From Nocardioides sp. W7 (GTDB lineage Bacteria > Actinomycetota > Actinomycetes > Propionibacteriales > Nocardioidaceae), in contig NZ_CP095078.1 in the NCBI RefSeq assembly GCF_022919075.1, positions 4,030,001-4,094,000 of the forward strand: 64,000 nucleotides of DNA. The letters are read 5' to 3'. Positions 28,198 through 37,815 of this stretch are shown one piece after another (position 1 is the first letter of the stretch; each line of letters opens with the position of its first letter). Made by a program: the position numbers and the translations under genes. The notes under the pieces are model-generated. The model made no database searches. It worked only from the letters and a program-made list of their open reading frames with translations, and had not been told where the DNA came from.

Positions 28198-29835
28198 TCA
28201 CGACACCTGCACCGAGCGCCGCATCACCTTGCCGGTGGCGTTGCGGGGCAGCGCCTCCGCGGTCAGCGTCCAGCGGGTGGGGACCTTGTAGCGCGCGATC
28301 AGCGACTGCACGTGGTCACGCAGCTCGTCCGCGGTCGTCGTGGCGCCCGGCCTCAGCACCACGACTGCGGCGACCTCCTCGCCCAGGTCCCGGTGCGGGA
28401 CGCCCAGCACGATGCTCTCGCGCACGTCGGGGTGGGCGTCGAGGGCGTTCTCCACCTCGGCCGGGTAGACGTTCTCGGCTCCGCGCAGGATCAGGTCGGA
28501 GCGACGGCTGGAGATCCGCAGCTGGCCGCCGTCCATGGTGCCCAGGTCACCGGTGCGGAAGAACCCGTCCGGGGTGGTCACCGCGGCGGTCGCCTCGGGG
28601 TTGCGCCAGTAGCCGATCATCACCAGCGGCCCCCGCACGCAGATCTCGCCCTCGACGCCGTCCGGCACCCGCCGGTTGTCGACGTCGCGGACCTCGACCT
28701 CCATGGTCGGCACCGGCCGGCCGACGGTCTCCGGGTCGGCGGCCAGGTCGGCCGCACTGGCCAGGGTCGCGGCGCTCGAGGACTCGGTGAGCCCGTACGT
28801 CGTCCCGAGGGCGCGGCCGGCGATCGGCAACACCTCGCGGATCCGCTGCTTGAGCGTCGGCGCCGACGGGGCGCTGTTCACCGTGAAGGTGCGCAGCGAG
28901 GACAGGTCGAAGTCGTCCAGGCCGTGCTGCTCGGCGTGCTCGATCAGCCGGCTGGCCATGGTCGGCACGGCGCCCCAGTTGGTGACCCGCTCGGTCTCGA
29001 CCAGCCGCAGCACCCGGTCGATGTCGAACTTCCCCAGGTGCAGCACCGCGGTGTCGCCGACGACCAGCCGGATCACCGCGATGTTGTGCAGGGCGGCGAT
29101 GTGGAACAGCGGGGTGGCGAGCAGGAACCGACGCGGCGGCAGCGCCATCCCCAGCTCCGCGGCGACCGCGTCGTTGAGCAGGTGGAACCAGACGGCGGCG
29201 ATCACGTTCCGGTGCGAGTGGGTGGCGCCCTTGGGCCGGCCGGTGGTGCCGCTGGTGAACAGCACGACGGCGGGGTCGTCCTCGTCCACGAGCGTGTCGA
29301 GGTCCGCGGGCATCGAAGCCCCGGCGTACTGCTCGAGGAGGGCCGGGAGGTCCTCCTCGATCGAGAGCACCGGCATCCCCGGGTCCTCGACCAGGGCCCG
29401 GCGCGGGCCGTCGGCGATCAGGACCGCGGGCTCGGTCAGCTCGAGTGCGTAGACCATCTCGGGAGCGGCCCACATCGAGTTCATCCCGACCACGACCGCA
29501 CCGAGGGCCTGGGCGGCCCAGAACGCGACGATCCACTCGGGGCAGTTGGCGGCGCAGATGGCGACCCGGTCCCCGCGGCCGACGCCGTGCTCGGTGCGCA
29601 GGGCGGCGGCGAGCGCCGCGACGGCGTCCCGGTGCTCGGCGAAGGTCATCCGGGAGCGCTCGGTGACGAGGTACTCGGCGTCCCCGTGCCGGGCCGAGTC
29701 GGCGAGCAGCTCGCCGACGCTCCGCTGGCGGTCGGCGAAGACCTGCAGCTGCTGACCGCGGACCTCCTCGGTCCGGATCTCGAACGGCTGGCCGGGGGCG
29801 GTGAGCCGGGCCACGGCCTCGTCTCGGGTGGTCAT
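28198..29835 (-). CDS. AMP-dependent acyl-CoA synthetase/ligase
   Basis: A 545-aa adenylate-forming ligase with VLFTSGTTGRPKGATHSH as the phosphate-binding loop, TYGLTE in the middle and the C-terminal catalytic lysine in RNATGKVMRR. It follows the SDR gene by 16 bases in the thiolase operon. It probably makes the CoA ester processed by that operon. It is only distantly similar to the ligase at 85-1800, so a different acid is likely. Confidence 0.9.
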   Translation of the reverse strand: MTTRDEAVARLTAPGQPFEIRTEEVRGQQLQVFADRQRSVGELLADSARHGDAEYLVTERSRMTFAEHRDAVAALAAALRTEHGVGRGDRVAICAANCPEWIVAFWAAQALGAVVVGMNSMWAAPEMVYALELTEPAVLIADGPRRALVEDPGMPVLSIEEDLPALLEQYAGASMPADLDTLVDEDDPAVVLFTSGTTGRPKGATHSHRNVIAAVWFHLLNDAVAAELGMALPPRRFLLATPLFHIAALHNIAVIRLVVGDTAVLHLGKFDIDRVLRLVETERVTNWGAVPTMASRLIEHAEQHGLDDFDLSSLRTFTVNSAPSAPTLKQRIREVLPIAGRALGTTYGLTESSSAATLASAADLAADPETVGRPVPTMEVEVRDVDNRRVPDGVEGEICVRGPLVMIGYWRNPEATAAVTTPDGFFRTGDLGTMDGGQLRISSRRSDLILRGAENVYPAEVENALDAHPDVRESIVLGVPHRDLGEEVAAVVVLRPGATTTADELRDHVQSLIARYKVPTRWTLTAEALPRNATGKVMRRSVQVS

Positions 29836-29851
29836 GCGTGCTCTCCTCGGT

Positions 29852-30676
29852 TCATCGGACGGTCAGCTGTCCGCCGTCGACATTCCATGCCTGGCCGGTG
29901 ACCCAGCTCGCCTGATCACTGGCGAGGAAGACCACCGTCTGCGCGACCTCGTGCGGGGCCCCGGCGCGCTGCAGCGGCACGTTGGCCCGCACGTAGGCGT
30001 CCCATGCTGCCGGATCCAGGTCGTCGAGGCGGGAGGTCTCGACCACCCCGGGGCAGATCGCGTTGACCCGGATCCCGGCCGGCCCGAGCTCCTTGGCCAT
30101 CGACGAGGTGAGGGCCTGGACGCCCGCCTTGGACGCGGAGTACGCCGCGGTCCCGGGCCCGGCGAGCTTGCCGCCGATCGACGACACGTTGACGATCACG
30201 CCGGGCTGGTCCGCCGCCCGGCAGTGGCGTGCGAAGGCCCGGCTCGTCAGGAACGTGCCGCGCAGGTTGACCGCGACCACCGTGTCCCAGGAGCCGGGAT
30301 CGAGGTCGACGACCGGGACCCGGTCCTCGCCGCGAGCCGCGGCCGCGTTGTTGACGAGCACGTCGACGCGGCCGAGCTCGGCGAGCACCCGCTCGTACAG
30401 CGCCGCCACCCCCTCCTCGGAGGAGACGTCGGCGACCAGCGGGAGCGCCCGGCGCCCGAGGGCGCGCACCTCGTCGGCGACCGACTCGATGTCGCGCCAG
30501 CCGGCGGCCTGCTCCTCCGCGGGGTACCGGTCGGCGGGTCGGCCGGTCCCGGTGACGACCACGTCGCAGCCGGCCCGGGCGAGCTCGACGGCGACCGCGC
30601 GCCCGATCGAGCGCATCCGGCCGGCGCCCGTGACGACGGCGACCCTTCCGTCCAGCCCGGTGAGTGCGTACGTCAT
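29852..30676 (-). CDS. Short-chain dehydrogenase/reductase (SDR)
   Basis: A 274-aa classical SDR. The cofactor motif TGAGRMRSIG is near residues 16-25, NNAAA follows, and the catalytic pair is in YSASK. The ending (DGGQLTV) is typical. The ATG overlaps the thioesterase stop (ATGA). In this operon it would oxidise a 3-hydroxyacyl-CoA or reduce a ketone; direction and substrate are not determinable. Confidence 0.9.
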   Translation of the reverse strand: MTYALTGLDGRVAVVTGAGRMRSIGRAVAVELARAGCDVVVTGTGRPADRYPAEEQAAGWRDIESVADEVRALGRRALPLVADVSSEEGVAALYERVLAELGRVDVLVNNAAAARGEDRVPVVDLDPGSWDTVVAVNLRGTFLTSRAFARHCRAADQPGVIVNVSSIGGKLAGPGTAAYSASKAGVQALTSSMAKELGPAGIRVNAICPGVVETSRLDDLDPAAWDAYVRANVPLQRAGAPHEVAQTVVFLASDQASWVTGQAWNVDGGQLTVR

Positions 30677-31308
30677 CCGCGCACCGCCTGGTCGACCTCG
30701 ACGAAGAGGCCGGTCGCCTCGACGGTGCGGCGACCCTCGTGCTCGATCCACCCCTCGACCCAGATCTTGCGACCCTCCCGGCGGGTGACCCCGGCCTGCA
30801 GCGTCAGCGGCTGGTCGAGCGGGGTGCGGATCCGGTAGTCGACCTCGAGCCGTGCGGTGACCGCCCGCCGACCGTTGGCCTGCATGATGATGCCGAGCAT
30901 GGTGTCCATCAGCCAGGCCGCGACGCCACCGTGGACGGAGTCCATCGGACCCTCGTGCAGCGCGTTCGCGGTCAGCGCGGCGTACGCCTCGTCGGCGCCG
31001 AAGTGCACCTCCAGCGGCACTCCCCAGGGGTTCAGCGCGCAGATCCGGTAGGGCAGGCCGGCGGCCAGGGCCTTCCCGGGCGCCTCGAAGCCGGCCCGGA
31101 TCACCCGGTCCCGGCGGCGCCGACCGAGCTCGGTGGTGAGCTCGTCGAGCACGGTCCGAGCGCGACGCAGCGTGGCCTCGTCGAGGTCCGTGGTGGCGAC
31201 GGCGAGGTTGAGCCGGTTGGTCGCGTCCACCAGGTCCAGGGCCGCGGCGCGGTGCTCCGGGTCCATCTCGACGGCGTACCGCGCCAGTGCGCTGGGGGTG
31301 CTGGTCAT
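30673..31308 (-). CDS. PaaI-like acyl-CoA thioesterase (hotdog fold)
   Basis: A 211-aa protein with a C-terminal PaaI-type hotdog domain: GPMDSVHGGVAAWLMDTMLG is the usual active-site segment. An N-terminal helical extension of about 80 residues precedes it. It would hydrolyse an acyl-CoA, perhaps to recycle CoA. The ATG at 31308 follows GAGAGG; an in-frame start 8 codons upstream overlaps the thiolase. It is coupled to the SDR. Confidence 0.82.
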   Translation of the reverse strand: MTSTPSALARYAVEMDPEHRAAALDLVDATNRLNLAVATTDLDEATLRRARTVLDELTTELGRRRRDRVIRAGFEAPGKALAAGLPYRICALNPWGVPLEVHFGADEAYAALTANALHEGPMDSVHGGVAAWLMDTMLGIIMQANGRRAVTARLEVDYRIRTPLDQPLTLQAGVTRREGRKIWVEGWIEHEGRRTVEATGLFVEVDQAVRG

Positions 31309-31309
31309 C

Positions 31310-32536
<1,227 letters not shown>

Positions 32537-32550
32537 TCAACGAAACCGGC

Positions 32551-33252
32551 TCAGGCCGGCGGCGGGAACAGCAGGACCGCCGCCTCGACCGGAGTGTCGG
32601 ACGCCGTGGCCACCAGGGCCCCGACGTCGCCCGCGTCCTCGAAGGACACCAGGCTCCCGGCGGGGAGCACCCGATCGGCCTGGCCCAGCGAGCCCGCGAG
32701 CACCACGACGTACCCCGCCTGTCCGCCTGGCAGCCCCTCGAGCCGCAACGCCTCCCCGCTCGCCAGGCGGGCGCCGTACGCCCGAGCGCCGCGGCCCGTG
32801 CGCGCGAGCTCGGCGAGTCCGGCTCCGGGGCGGAGGTGCTCGTCGAGAACGACGGTGAAGTGCTCGCCGCGGCCGGCCAGCCGGCGCCGCTTCTCGCGCT
32901 CCTCGGGCATGTAGTTGAGGCCGGTGGTGGGATCGCGGCGCAGGGTCAGGTACGAGATGCCGATCGTCGGATCGGTGCGGATCGGCCCGTAGGACGTGAA
33001 CGCGTCGGTGTAGTGCAGCACCCCCGGGACGGCGCGGTCCCGCCCGATCGAGCCGATGCCGCCGACCACCACCTGGAACTGGTCGACCTCGTGGAAGTGG
33101 GCGCGCAGCTCCGCCGCCTCCTGCTGGACGAGGTAGGCCTGCTCCCCCGGTGCGACGGCCGTGTGGCTGCCGAGGTAGTCGGTCATGACGTAGCGGGCTC
33201 CCTCGTGGCCACGAACCACGGGGCTGGTCTCGGCGGGGGTGACGGTGCGCAT
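32551..33252 (-). CDS. Cupin-like protein of unknown function
   Basis: A 233-aa protein with a cupin-style histidine segment (AHFHEVDQFQVVVGG, residues about 51-65) and a second beta-rich half (HFTVVLDEH onward), suggesting a bicupin. Metal binding is likely but the reaction is unknown. The listed ATG has a G-run directly abutting it, which is poor spacing. An internal ATG (MTDYLGSH, 33186) is an alternative start. A palindrome overlaps its leader (33260-33283). It lies 98 bases upstream of the thiolase operon. Confidence 0.7.
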   Translation of the reverse strand: MRTVTPAETSPVVRGHEGARYVMTDYLGSHTAVAPGEQAYLVQQEAAELRAHFHEVDQFQVVVGGIGSIGRDRAVPGVLHYTDAFTSYGPIRTDPTIGISYLTLRRDPTTGLNYMPEEREKRRRLAGRGEHFTVVLDEHLRPGAGLAELARTGRGARAYGARLASGEALRLEGLPGGQAGYVVVLAGSLGQADRVLPAGSLVSFEDAGDVGALVATASDTPVEAAVLLFPPPA

Positions 33253-33259
33253 CCCCCTT

Positions 33260-33283
33260 GTGTGTCACACGACACACGTGTCG
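33260..33283. promoter_or_regulatory. Overlapping palindromes just upstream of the cupin gene
   Basis: GTGTGTC-ACAC-GACACAC (33260-33277) overlaps CGACAC-AC-GTGTCG (33270-33283). They lie 8-31 bases upstream of the cupin start, in the leader or core promoter. This looks like a repressor operator, but I do not recognise the regulator. C5/G5 runs flank the pair and could form a hairpin around it. Confidence 0.45.
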
Positions 33284-33434
33284 CAGGGGGCGATCCCGCC
33301 CACCGGGAGCGCGGCCGGCCGACCGCGCTGCGGCACGACGGACCGACGCCACTGGACTGGACAACCCCCAATTTGAGGTACGACCCGCACCTCCAGCCCC
33401 TAGGGTCCCAACTGCCTGCCGGGAGGTGGCCGGA

Positions 33435-35609
33435 GTGACGACGAAACCATTCACGACCCCGCAGTCCGAGACCGCACGCGTCCCGGACGGCGAACCGCTG
33501 CCCACCGAGCGACGAGGCACGATCCGGGGTCGCCGGCGCCAGCGCCGGCAGGAGCAGTTCTTCCAGTCCGTCTCGCAACGCAGCAACGACCTCGCGGTGG
33601 TCCTCGACCAGGCGGGCCTGATCGTCTACGTCTCGCCCAGCCTGACCAGCATGCTCGGGTACGGCGTGGTCGAGGTCCTCGGCGCGGACGGCATCACCTT
33701 CGTCCATCCCGACGACCACCACGGACTGGAGGCCTGCCTGCACAACGTGGCCTCCGGCGGTGGGGCCAGCGCCATGCTCCGGTTGCGCGACCGAACCGGT
33801 TCCTGGCGCTGGTTCGAGGGCGTGATCAGCAACATGTTCGACAGCCCGGTCGGCGGTCTGGTCTTCAACCTGAGGGACGTGACGGACCGGGTGGCGGCCG
33901 AGCGCGCCGTCCGCGCGTCCGAGGAGCTGCACCGGGCGATCGCCGACCGGTCCACCGAGGGCATGTGGGTGGTGCTCGCGGACGGCACCACCCGCTACGC
34001 GAACGACCGGCTGACCGACATCCTCGGGATCGACCCGTCCGACCTGGACACCGCCCTGCTCACCCAGCTTCTCGGCGGGGTGCCGGTGCCCCTTCGCTCC
34101 GCCGGCCGGGACGGGGCCGGAGACGTGCCCCGCGCCCGCCGCGAGGCGACGTACCGGCATCCGGATGCCACCGAGCGCGTCCTGCGCGTCGCGGTCACCA
34201 CCATCGAGCACGTGGCCGGGGTCGGCGGTCCCGCCTTCCTCGTCCTCGTCGACGACGTCACCGAGGCCCGGCGCCTCGAGCTCCAGATGCAGCGGACCGC
34301 CCTGCAGGACAACCTGACCGGGCTGCCCAACCAGGCACTCCTGCTGGACCGCCTCCAGCGCGCGCTGGCCCGCAACCCCGCCGGCACCGCGGCCATCTTC
34401 GTCGACCTCGACGACTTCGCGGTCTTCAACGACGCCTGCGGACACGCCGTCGGCGACCAGCTGCTGGTGGCCGTCGCCGAGCGACTGCGCGACTGCGTGC
34501 CGTCGACCGACACCGTGGCCCGGTTCAACGGCGACTCCTTCGCCTTCGTCTGCGAGCCTGCCGACGAGGTGCGGGCGACCGCCCTCGCCACCGCCGTGGC
34601 GACCGCGCTGCACCAGCCGTTCCGGATCGCCGACCACGTCCTGCACGTCACCGCCTCGATCGGCGTCGCCGTGTCGCCCGCTCCCTCGGCACCGCACCTG
34701 CTGCGCCATGCGGGCGCCGCGATGCGCGCGGCGAAGGCCTCCGGCCCCGGCAACGTGCGGATCTCCGACGCGGAGCTGACGAGCCAGGCGCAGGAGGCCT
34801 TCGAGATCGGGTCCGACCTCCACCAGGCCCTCATCGACGAGAGCCTGCACCTGCACTACCAGCCGGTCATCGACCTCTCCACCGGCCTGGTCGTCGGGGT
34901 CGAGGCGCTGGCCCGATGGGAGCACCCGACCCACGGCAGCATCCCGCCGAGCCGCTTCGTGGCGGTCGCCGAGCGCACCGGCATCGCGCCGGACCTCGAC
35001 CGGTGGGCGGTGCGCACCGCGTTGTCGGACACCCACTGCATGCGACAGCTGGGCGCCCTGGCCCGCTCGGCGTACGTCGCGGTCAACCTGTCCGCGCGCA
35101 GCCTCACGTCGCCGGGCATGGAGTCCTACCTGATCGCCTGCGCGGGCTCGAGCGGAATCGACCCCAGCGAGATCGTGCTCGAGGTGACCGAGGGCAGTGT
35201 GATGACCGCTCCGGAAGCCGCCCGGGCGATGCTGGCACGGCTGCGTGAGCACGGGTTCCAGGTGGCCCTCGACGACTTCGGCACCGGTCACAGCTCGCTC
35301 GCGTACCTGCGCGACCTGCCGATCTCCATGCTGAAGATCGACCGCAGCTTCGTCGCCGGCATCGCCGACAACCGCCAGGACCTCGCCATCGCGAAGATGA
35401 TCGTCCACCTGGCCCAGACCGTCGGGGTGACCGTGGTGGCCGAGGGCGTCGAGACGGTCGCCCACGCCCGTCAGCTCTCCCAGATGGAGTGCGCGAGCGG
35501 CCAGGGCTGGCTGTGGAGCCCGGCGATCTCGCTGGCGCAGGCCGTGGAGTCCGGCGCCCTGATCGGCAGCTACGGCGGGTGGCAGAGTCGCCGCCGGCGC
35601 ACGGGCTGA
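33435..35609 (+). CDS. PAS-PAS-GGDEF-EAL protein, probable c-di-GMP phosphodiesterase
   Basis: A 724-aa cytoplasmic sensor. There are two PAS domains (about residues 35-150 and 155-285). The GGDEF domain has a degenerate active site, NGDSF at 365-369. The EAL domain looks intact: EALARW at 490-495, NLSARS, EVTEG, DDFGTGHSSL, LKIDRSF and VVAEGVET. It should hydrolyse c-di-GMP; the GGDEF part is probably regulatory. The GTG start is set by GGGAGGT 7 bases upstream. It lies tail to tail with a diguanylate cyclase gene and beside the type IV pilus locus. Confidence 0.9.
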   Translation: MTTKPFTTPQSETARVPDGEPLPTERRGTIRGRRRQRRQEQFFQSVSQRSNDLAVVLDQAGLIVYVSPSLTSMLGYGVVEVLGADGITFVHPDDHHGLEACLHNVASGGGASAMLRLRDRTGSWRWFEGVISNMFDSPVGGLVFNLRDVTDRVAAERAVRASEELHRAIADRSTEGMWVVLADGTTRYANDRLTDILGIDPSDLDTALLTQLLGGVPVPLRSAGRDGAGDVPRARREATYRHPDATERVLRVAVTTIEHVAGVGGPAFLVLVDDVTEARRLELQMQRTALQDNLTGLPNQALLLDRLQRALARNPAGTAAIFVDLDDFAVFNDACGHAVGDQLLVAVAERLRDCVPSTDTVARFNGDSFAFVCEPADEVRATALATAVATALHQPFRIADHVLHVTASIGVAVSPAPSAPHLLRHAGAAMRAAKASGPGNVRISDAELTSQAQEAFEIGSDLHQALIDESLHLHYQPVIDLSTGLVVGVEALARWEHPTHGSIPPSRFVAVAERTGIAPDLDRWAVRTALSDTHCMRQLGALARSAYVAVNLSARSLTSPGMESYLIACAGSSGIDPSEIVLEVTEGSVMTAPEAARAMLARLREHGFQVALDDFGTGHSSLAYLRDLPISMLKIDRSFVAGIADNRQDLAIAKMIVHLAQTVGVTVVAEGVETVAHARQLSQMECASGQGWLWSPAISLAQAVESGALIGSYGGWQSRRRRTG

Positions 35610-35620
35610 ACCCGGCACCC

Positions 35621-36901
35621 TCAGTCTGTCGTGGCCGTCGTGGCCGTCGTGGCCGTCGTGGCCGTCGTGTCCGTCGTGGCTGTCGTGTCCGGGGGCCCGG
35701 CCGCGACCGAGGTCCATCCGGAGCCCGCCTGCTTGGCGTCGTACATCGCCGCGTCCGCCCGGCGCATCAGCTCGCCGGTGTCGTGCGGCGGCGACAGCGC
35801 CACCCCGATGCTCGCCCGGACCACGAGCTGGCCGCGGGCCAGGTCGATCGGCTCCTCCAGTCCCTCGTGGATGCGGGCCGCCACCCGCAGCAGCGCGGCC
35901 TCGTCGGCCTGCTCGCAGACGATCGTGAACTCGTCGCCGCCGATCCGTCCCACGGTGTCCGTCGACCTCACCGCGCGGCCCAGGCGCCGCGCCACCTCGA
36001 CCAGCACCGAGTCCCCCGCCTCGTGGCCCTGGGTGTCGTTGACCGTCTTGAACCCGTCCAGGTCCAAGAAGAGCACGCCCACCCAGCCGCTCCCGGTCCG
36101 CCGCTGGCGCGCTGCCGCCATCCGGAGCCGGTCGTGGATGAGCTGCCGGTTCGGCAGCCCGGTGAGCGGGTCGTGCAGCGCGAGCCGGCGCAGCGCGTCC
36201 TCGGTACGTCGGGCCTCGGTCACGTCGGCGACCTGGAGCAGCCAGCGCGGAGAGCCGCCGGCGTCGAGCGGGGAGCGCGTGGTGTGCAGGAGGCGGGCGG
36301 AGCCTGCCGGCCGGCGATAGCTCGTCTGGTGGTGCTGCGGAGCCGGCTCGGGGTCGGTGGGCACCGGTCCCAGCCCCAGCAGCGAGTGCAGGTCGGTGCG
36401 CTCCAGCTCCGCCCGGTCGCGGCCGAGGATCTCGGCGAGCCGCCTGTTGGACATGACCGCCGTGCCGCTCGCCCCGGTGACGGCGATGCCCTCACCGGAC
36501 GTCTCCACGACACCGTGGACGTGCGACGCCCTCTCGAGGGCCGGCGCAGCGGACGTCTCGCCACCGTCGGCCCGCACGATCACGGTCAGTCCGACCACTT
36601 CTCGAAGGGTGCTCCGCAGCGCACGCAGGGAGACCGCCGTGTTGACGACCGAGCCGTCCCGCTTCCGGCGGCGGGTGACGTAGGTGGGCACGTCCTCGCC
36701 GGCCAGGACCCGGGTCACCGGTGACCCGGCCGGTCCCTCCGCGAAGTCGGGCAGCAGCTCGAAGACCGATCGGCCCACCAGGTCGGTGGGCGTCCAGCCG
36801 AGCACCGCGTCCGCGGCCGCGCTGGCGTAGACGATGTCCTGGGCCGGGTCGACCAGCAGGAAGCAGTCGGGTGACGCGCTCGCGGCATCGCTCAGGGACA
36901 T
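35621..36901 (-). CDS. PAS-GGDEF diguanylate cyclase
   Basis: A 426-aa protein with two PAS-like domains (about residues 8-115 and 130-240) and a GGDEF domain with intact GGDEF at 321-325. It should make c-di-GMP. I chose the ATG beginning MSLSD because AGGGGGA precedes it; an upstream ATG lacks a site. The C-terminus is a low-complexity Asp/Ala-Thr-Thr tail encoded by a 9-bp tandem repeat. No membrane segment is visible. It probably feeds the c-di-GMP-dependent anti-sigma in the pil locus. Confidence 0.9.
   Translation of the reverse strand: MSLSDAASASPDCFLLVDPAQDIVYASAAADAVLGWTPTDLVGRSVFELLPDFAEGPAGSPVTRVLAGEDVPTYVTRRRKRDGSVVNTAVSLRALRSTLREVVGLTVIVRADGGETSAAPALERASHVHGVVETSGEGIAVTGASGTAVMSNRRLAEILGRDRAELERTDLHSLLGLGPVPTDPEPAPQHHQTSYRRPAGSARLLHTTRSPLDAGGSPRWLLQVADVTEARRTEDALRRLALHDPLTGLPNRQLIHDRLRMAAARQRRTGSGWVGVLFLDLDGFKTVNDTQGHEAGDSVLVEVARRLGRAVRSTDTVGRIGGDEFTIVCEQADEAALLRVAARIHEGLEEPIDLARGQLVVRASIGVALSPPHDTGELMRRADAAMYDAKQAGSGWTSVAAGPPDTTATTDTTATTATTATTATTD
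35628..35690. repeat. 9-bp minisatellite (GTCGTGGCC) x7 in the cyclase 3' end
   Basis: Seven tandem copies of GTCGTGGCC with small changes (GTCGTGTCC, GTCGTGGCT). They encode the Ala/Asp-Thr-Thr tail of the diguanylate cyclase on the minus strand. Because the unit is a multiple of three, copy-number change would lengthen or shorten the tail in frame. Confidence 0.85.
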
Positions 36902-36976
36902 GCCGTCCCCCTTCCACACCATCGAGCGCCGATGTCATCGCGCGAACCGGGCGCGGAGTGTGGCGTCACGCTAGCC

Positions 36977-37001
36977 AAAAAGCAGGCCGGGCGAGGCCGC
37001 G
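36977..37001 (-). terminator. Rho-independent terminator of the pilM-pilD operon
   Basis: Read on the minus strand, just after the prepilin peptidase stop: a short GC hairpin (GCGGCC, loop, GGCCTGC) followed by TTTTT. It separates the pil operon from the diguanylate cyclase promoter. Confidence 0.6.
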
Positions 37002-37011
37002 AAGACACATA

Positions 37012-37815
37012 TCACAGTCCCACCAGGGTCAGGTAGCCGTTCCAGACCGGTTCCCCGGCGAACATACCGAACGCCGCACCGCTGAGCAGGAAGGGTCCGT
37101 GTGCGACCCGGGCCCGTCTCCCGACCCGACCCGCGACGATCAGGGCGACGCCGACGACACCGCCGATCACGAAGCCCCCGCCGAGGCCGACCAGGCTCGG
37201 TCCCCAGCCCAGCCACCCGAGCGCGAGGCCCAGGACGGGGGCGAGCGCGACGTCCCCGAGGCCCATGCCGCGCCCGCTCGTCACCAGCCAGATGCCGCCG
37301 TACACCGCGAGCCAGACGACGGCGGAGGCCAGCGCCGGGACCAGGAGGTCGGGCCCGTGGAGCGCCACGTCGAGGCCCAGCGTGAGGACCACGCCCACCC
37401 CCGTGGCGGCCGTGATCGAGAACGGCAGCCGTCGGTGGTCGAGGTCGATGAGCACCAGGGCGAGGCCACCGGCCACGACGACCAGGGCGCCCGCGGTGTA
37501 CGTCGAGAGGCCGAACGACCAGCCGGTGCCGACGAACAGGACGGCCGTGGCCAGCTCGACCAGCGGGTAGCGCACCGAGATCGGCGCCGCGCACGAACGG
37601 CACCGACCGCGCAGCAACAGCCACGAGACGACCGGCACGTTGTCCACCGCCCGGATCGGGTCGCCGCACCCCGGGCAGGCCGAGCCGGGCGAGACGATCG
37701 ACAGCCCCGCCGGGACCCGGTGCACGACGACGTTCAGGAAGGACCCGATCAGGAGCCCGAGGACGGCGAGCAGGCCGAGGAGCGGGACGGCGAGCACGGG
37801 CGCGGCGGCGTTCAT
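37012..37815 (-). CDS. pilD: Type IV prepilin peptidase / N-methyltransferase
   Basis: A 267-aa polytopic membrane aspartyl protease. It keeps the N-terminal zinc-type cysteines (CPGC and CRSC) of the bifunctional peptidase-methylase form. Both catalytic aspartates are in the expected contexts: the Asp of LIDLDHRRLP and GMGLGD. It would cut the G|F/M site of the pilins encoded at 54323-57026. The ATG overlaps the preceding stop by 4 bases. It is last in the pilM operon. Confidence 0.93.
   Translation of the reverse strand: MNAAAPVLAVPLLGLLAVLGLLIGSFLNVVVHRVPAGLSIVSPGSACPGCGDPIRAVDNVPVVSWLLLRGRCRSCAAPISVRYPLVELATAVLFVGTGWSFGLSTYTAGALVVVAGGLALVLIDLDHRRLPFSITAATGVGVVLTLGLDVALHGPDLLVPALASAVVWLAVYGGIWLVTSGRGMGLGDVALAPVLGLALGWLGWGPSLVGLGGGFVIGGVVGVALIVAGRVGRRARVAHGPFLLSGAAFGMFAGEPVWNGYLTLVGL

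Noticed and set aside
33183-35717. Long minus-strand open frame opposite the GGDEF-EAL gene
   Set aside because: No domains and GDGHD-type low complexity. The plus frame encodes complete PAS, GGDEF and EAL domains.
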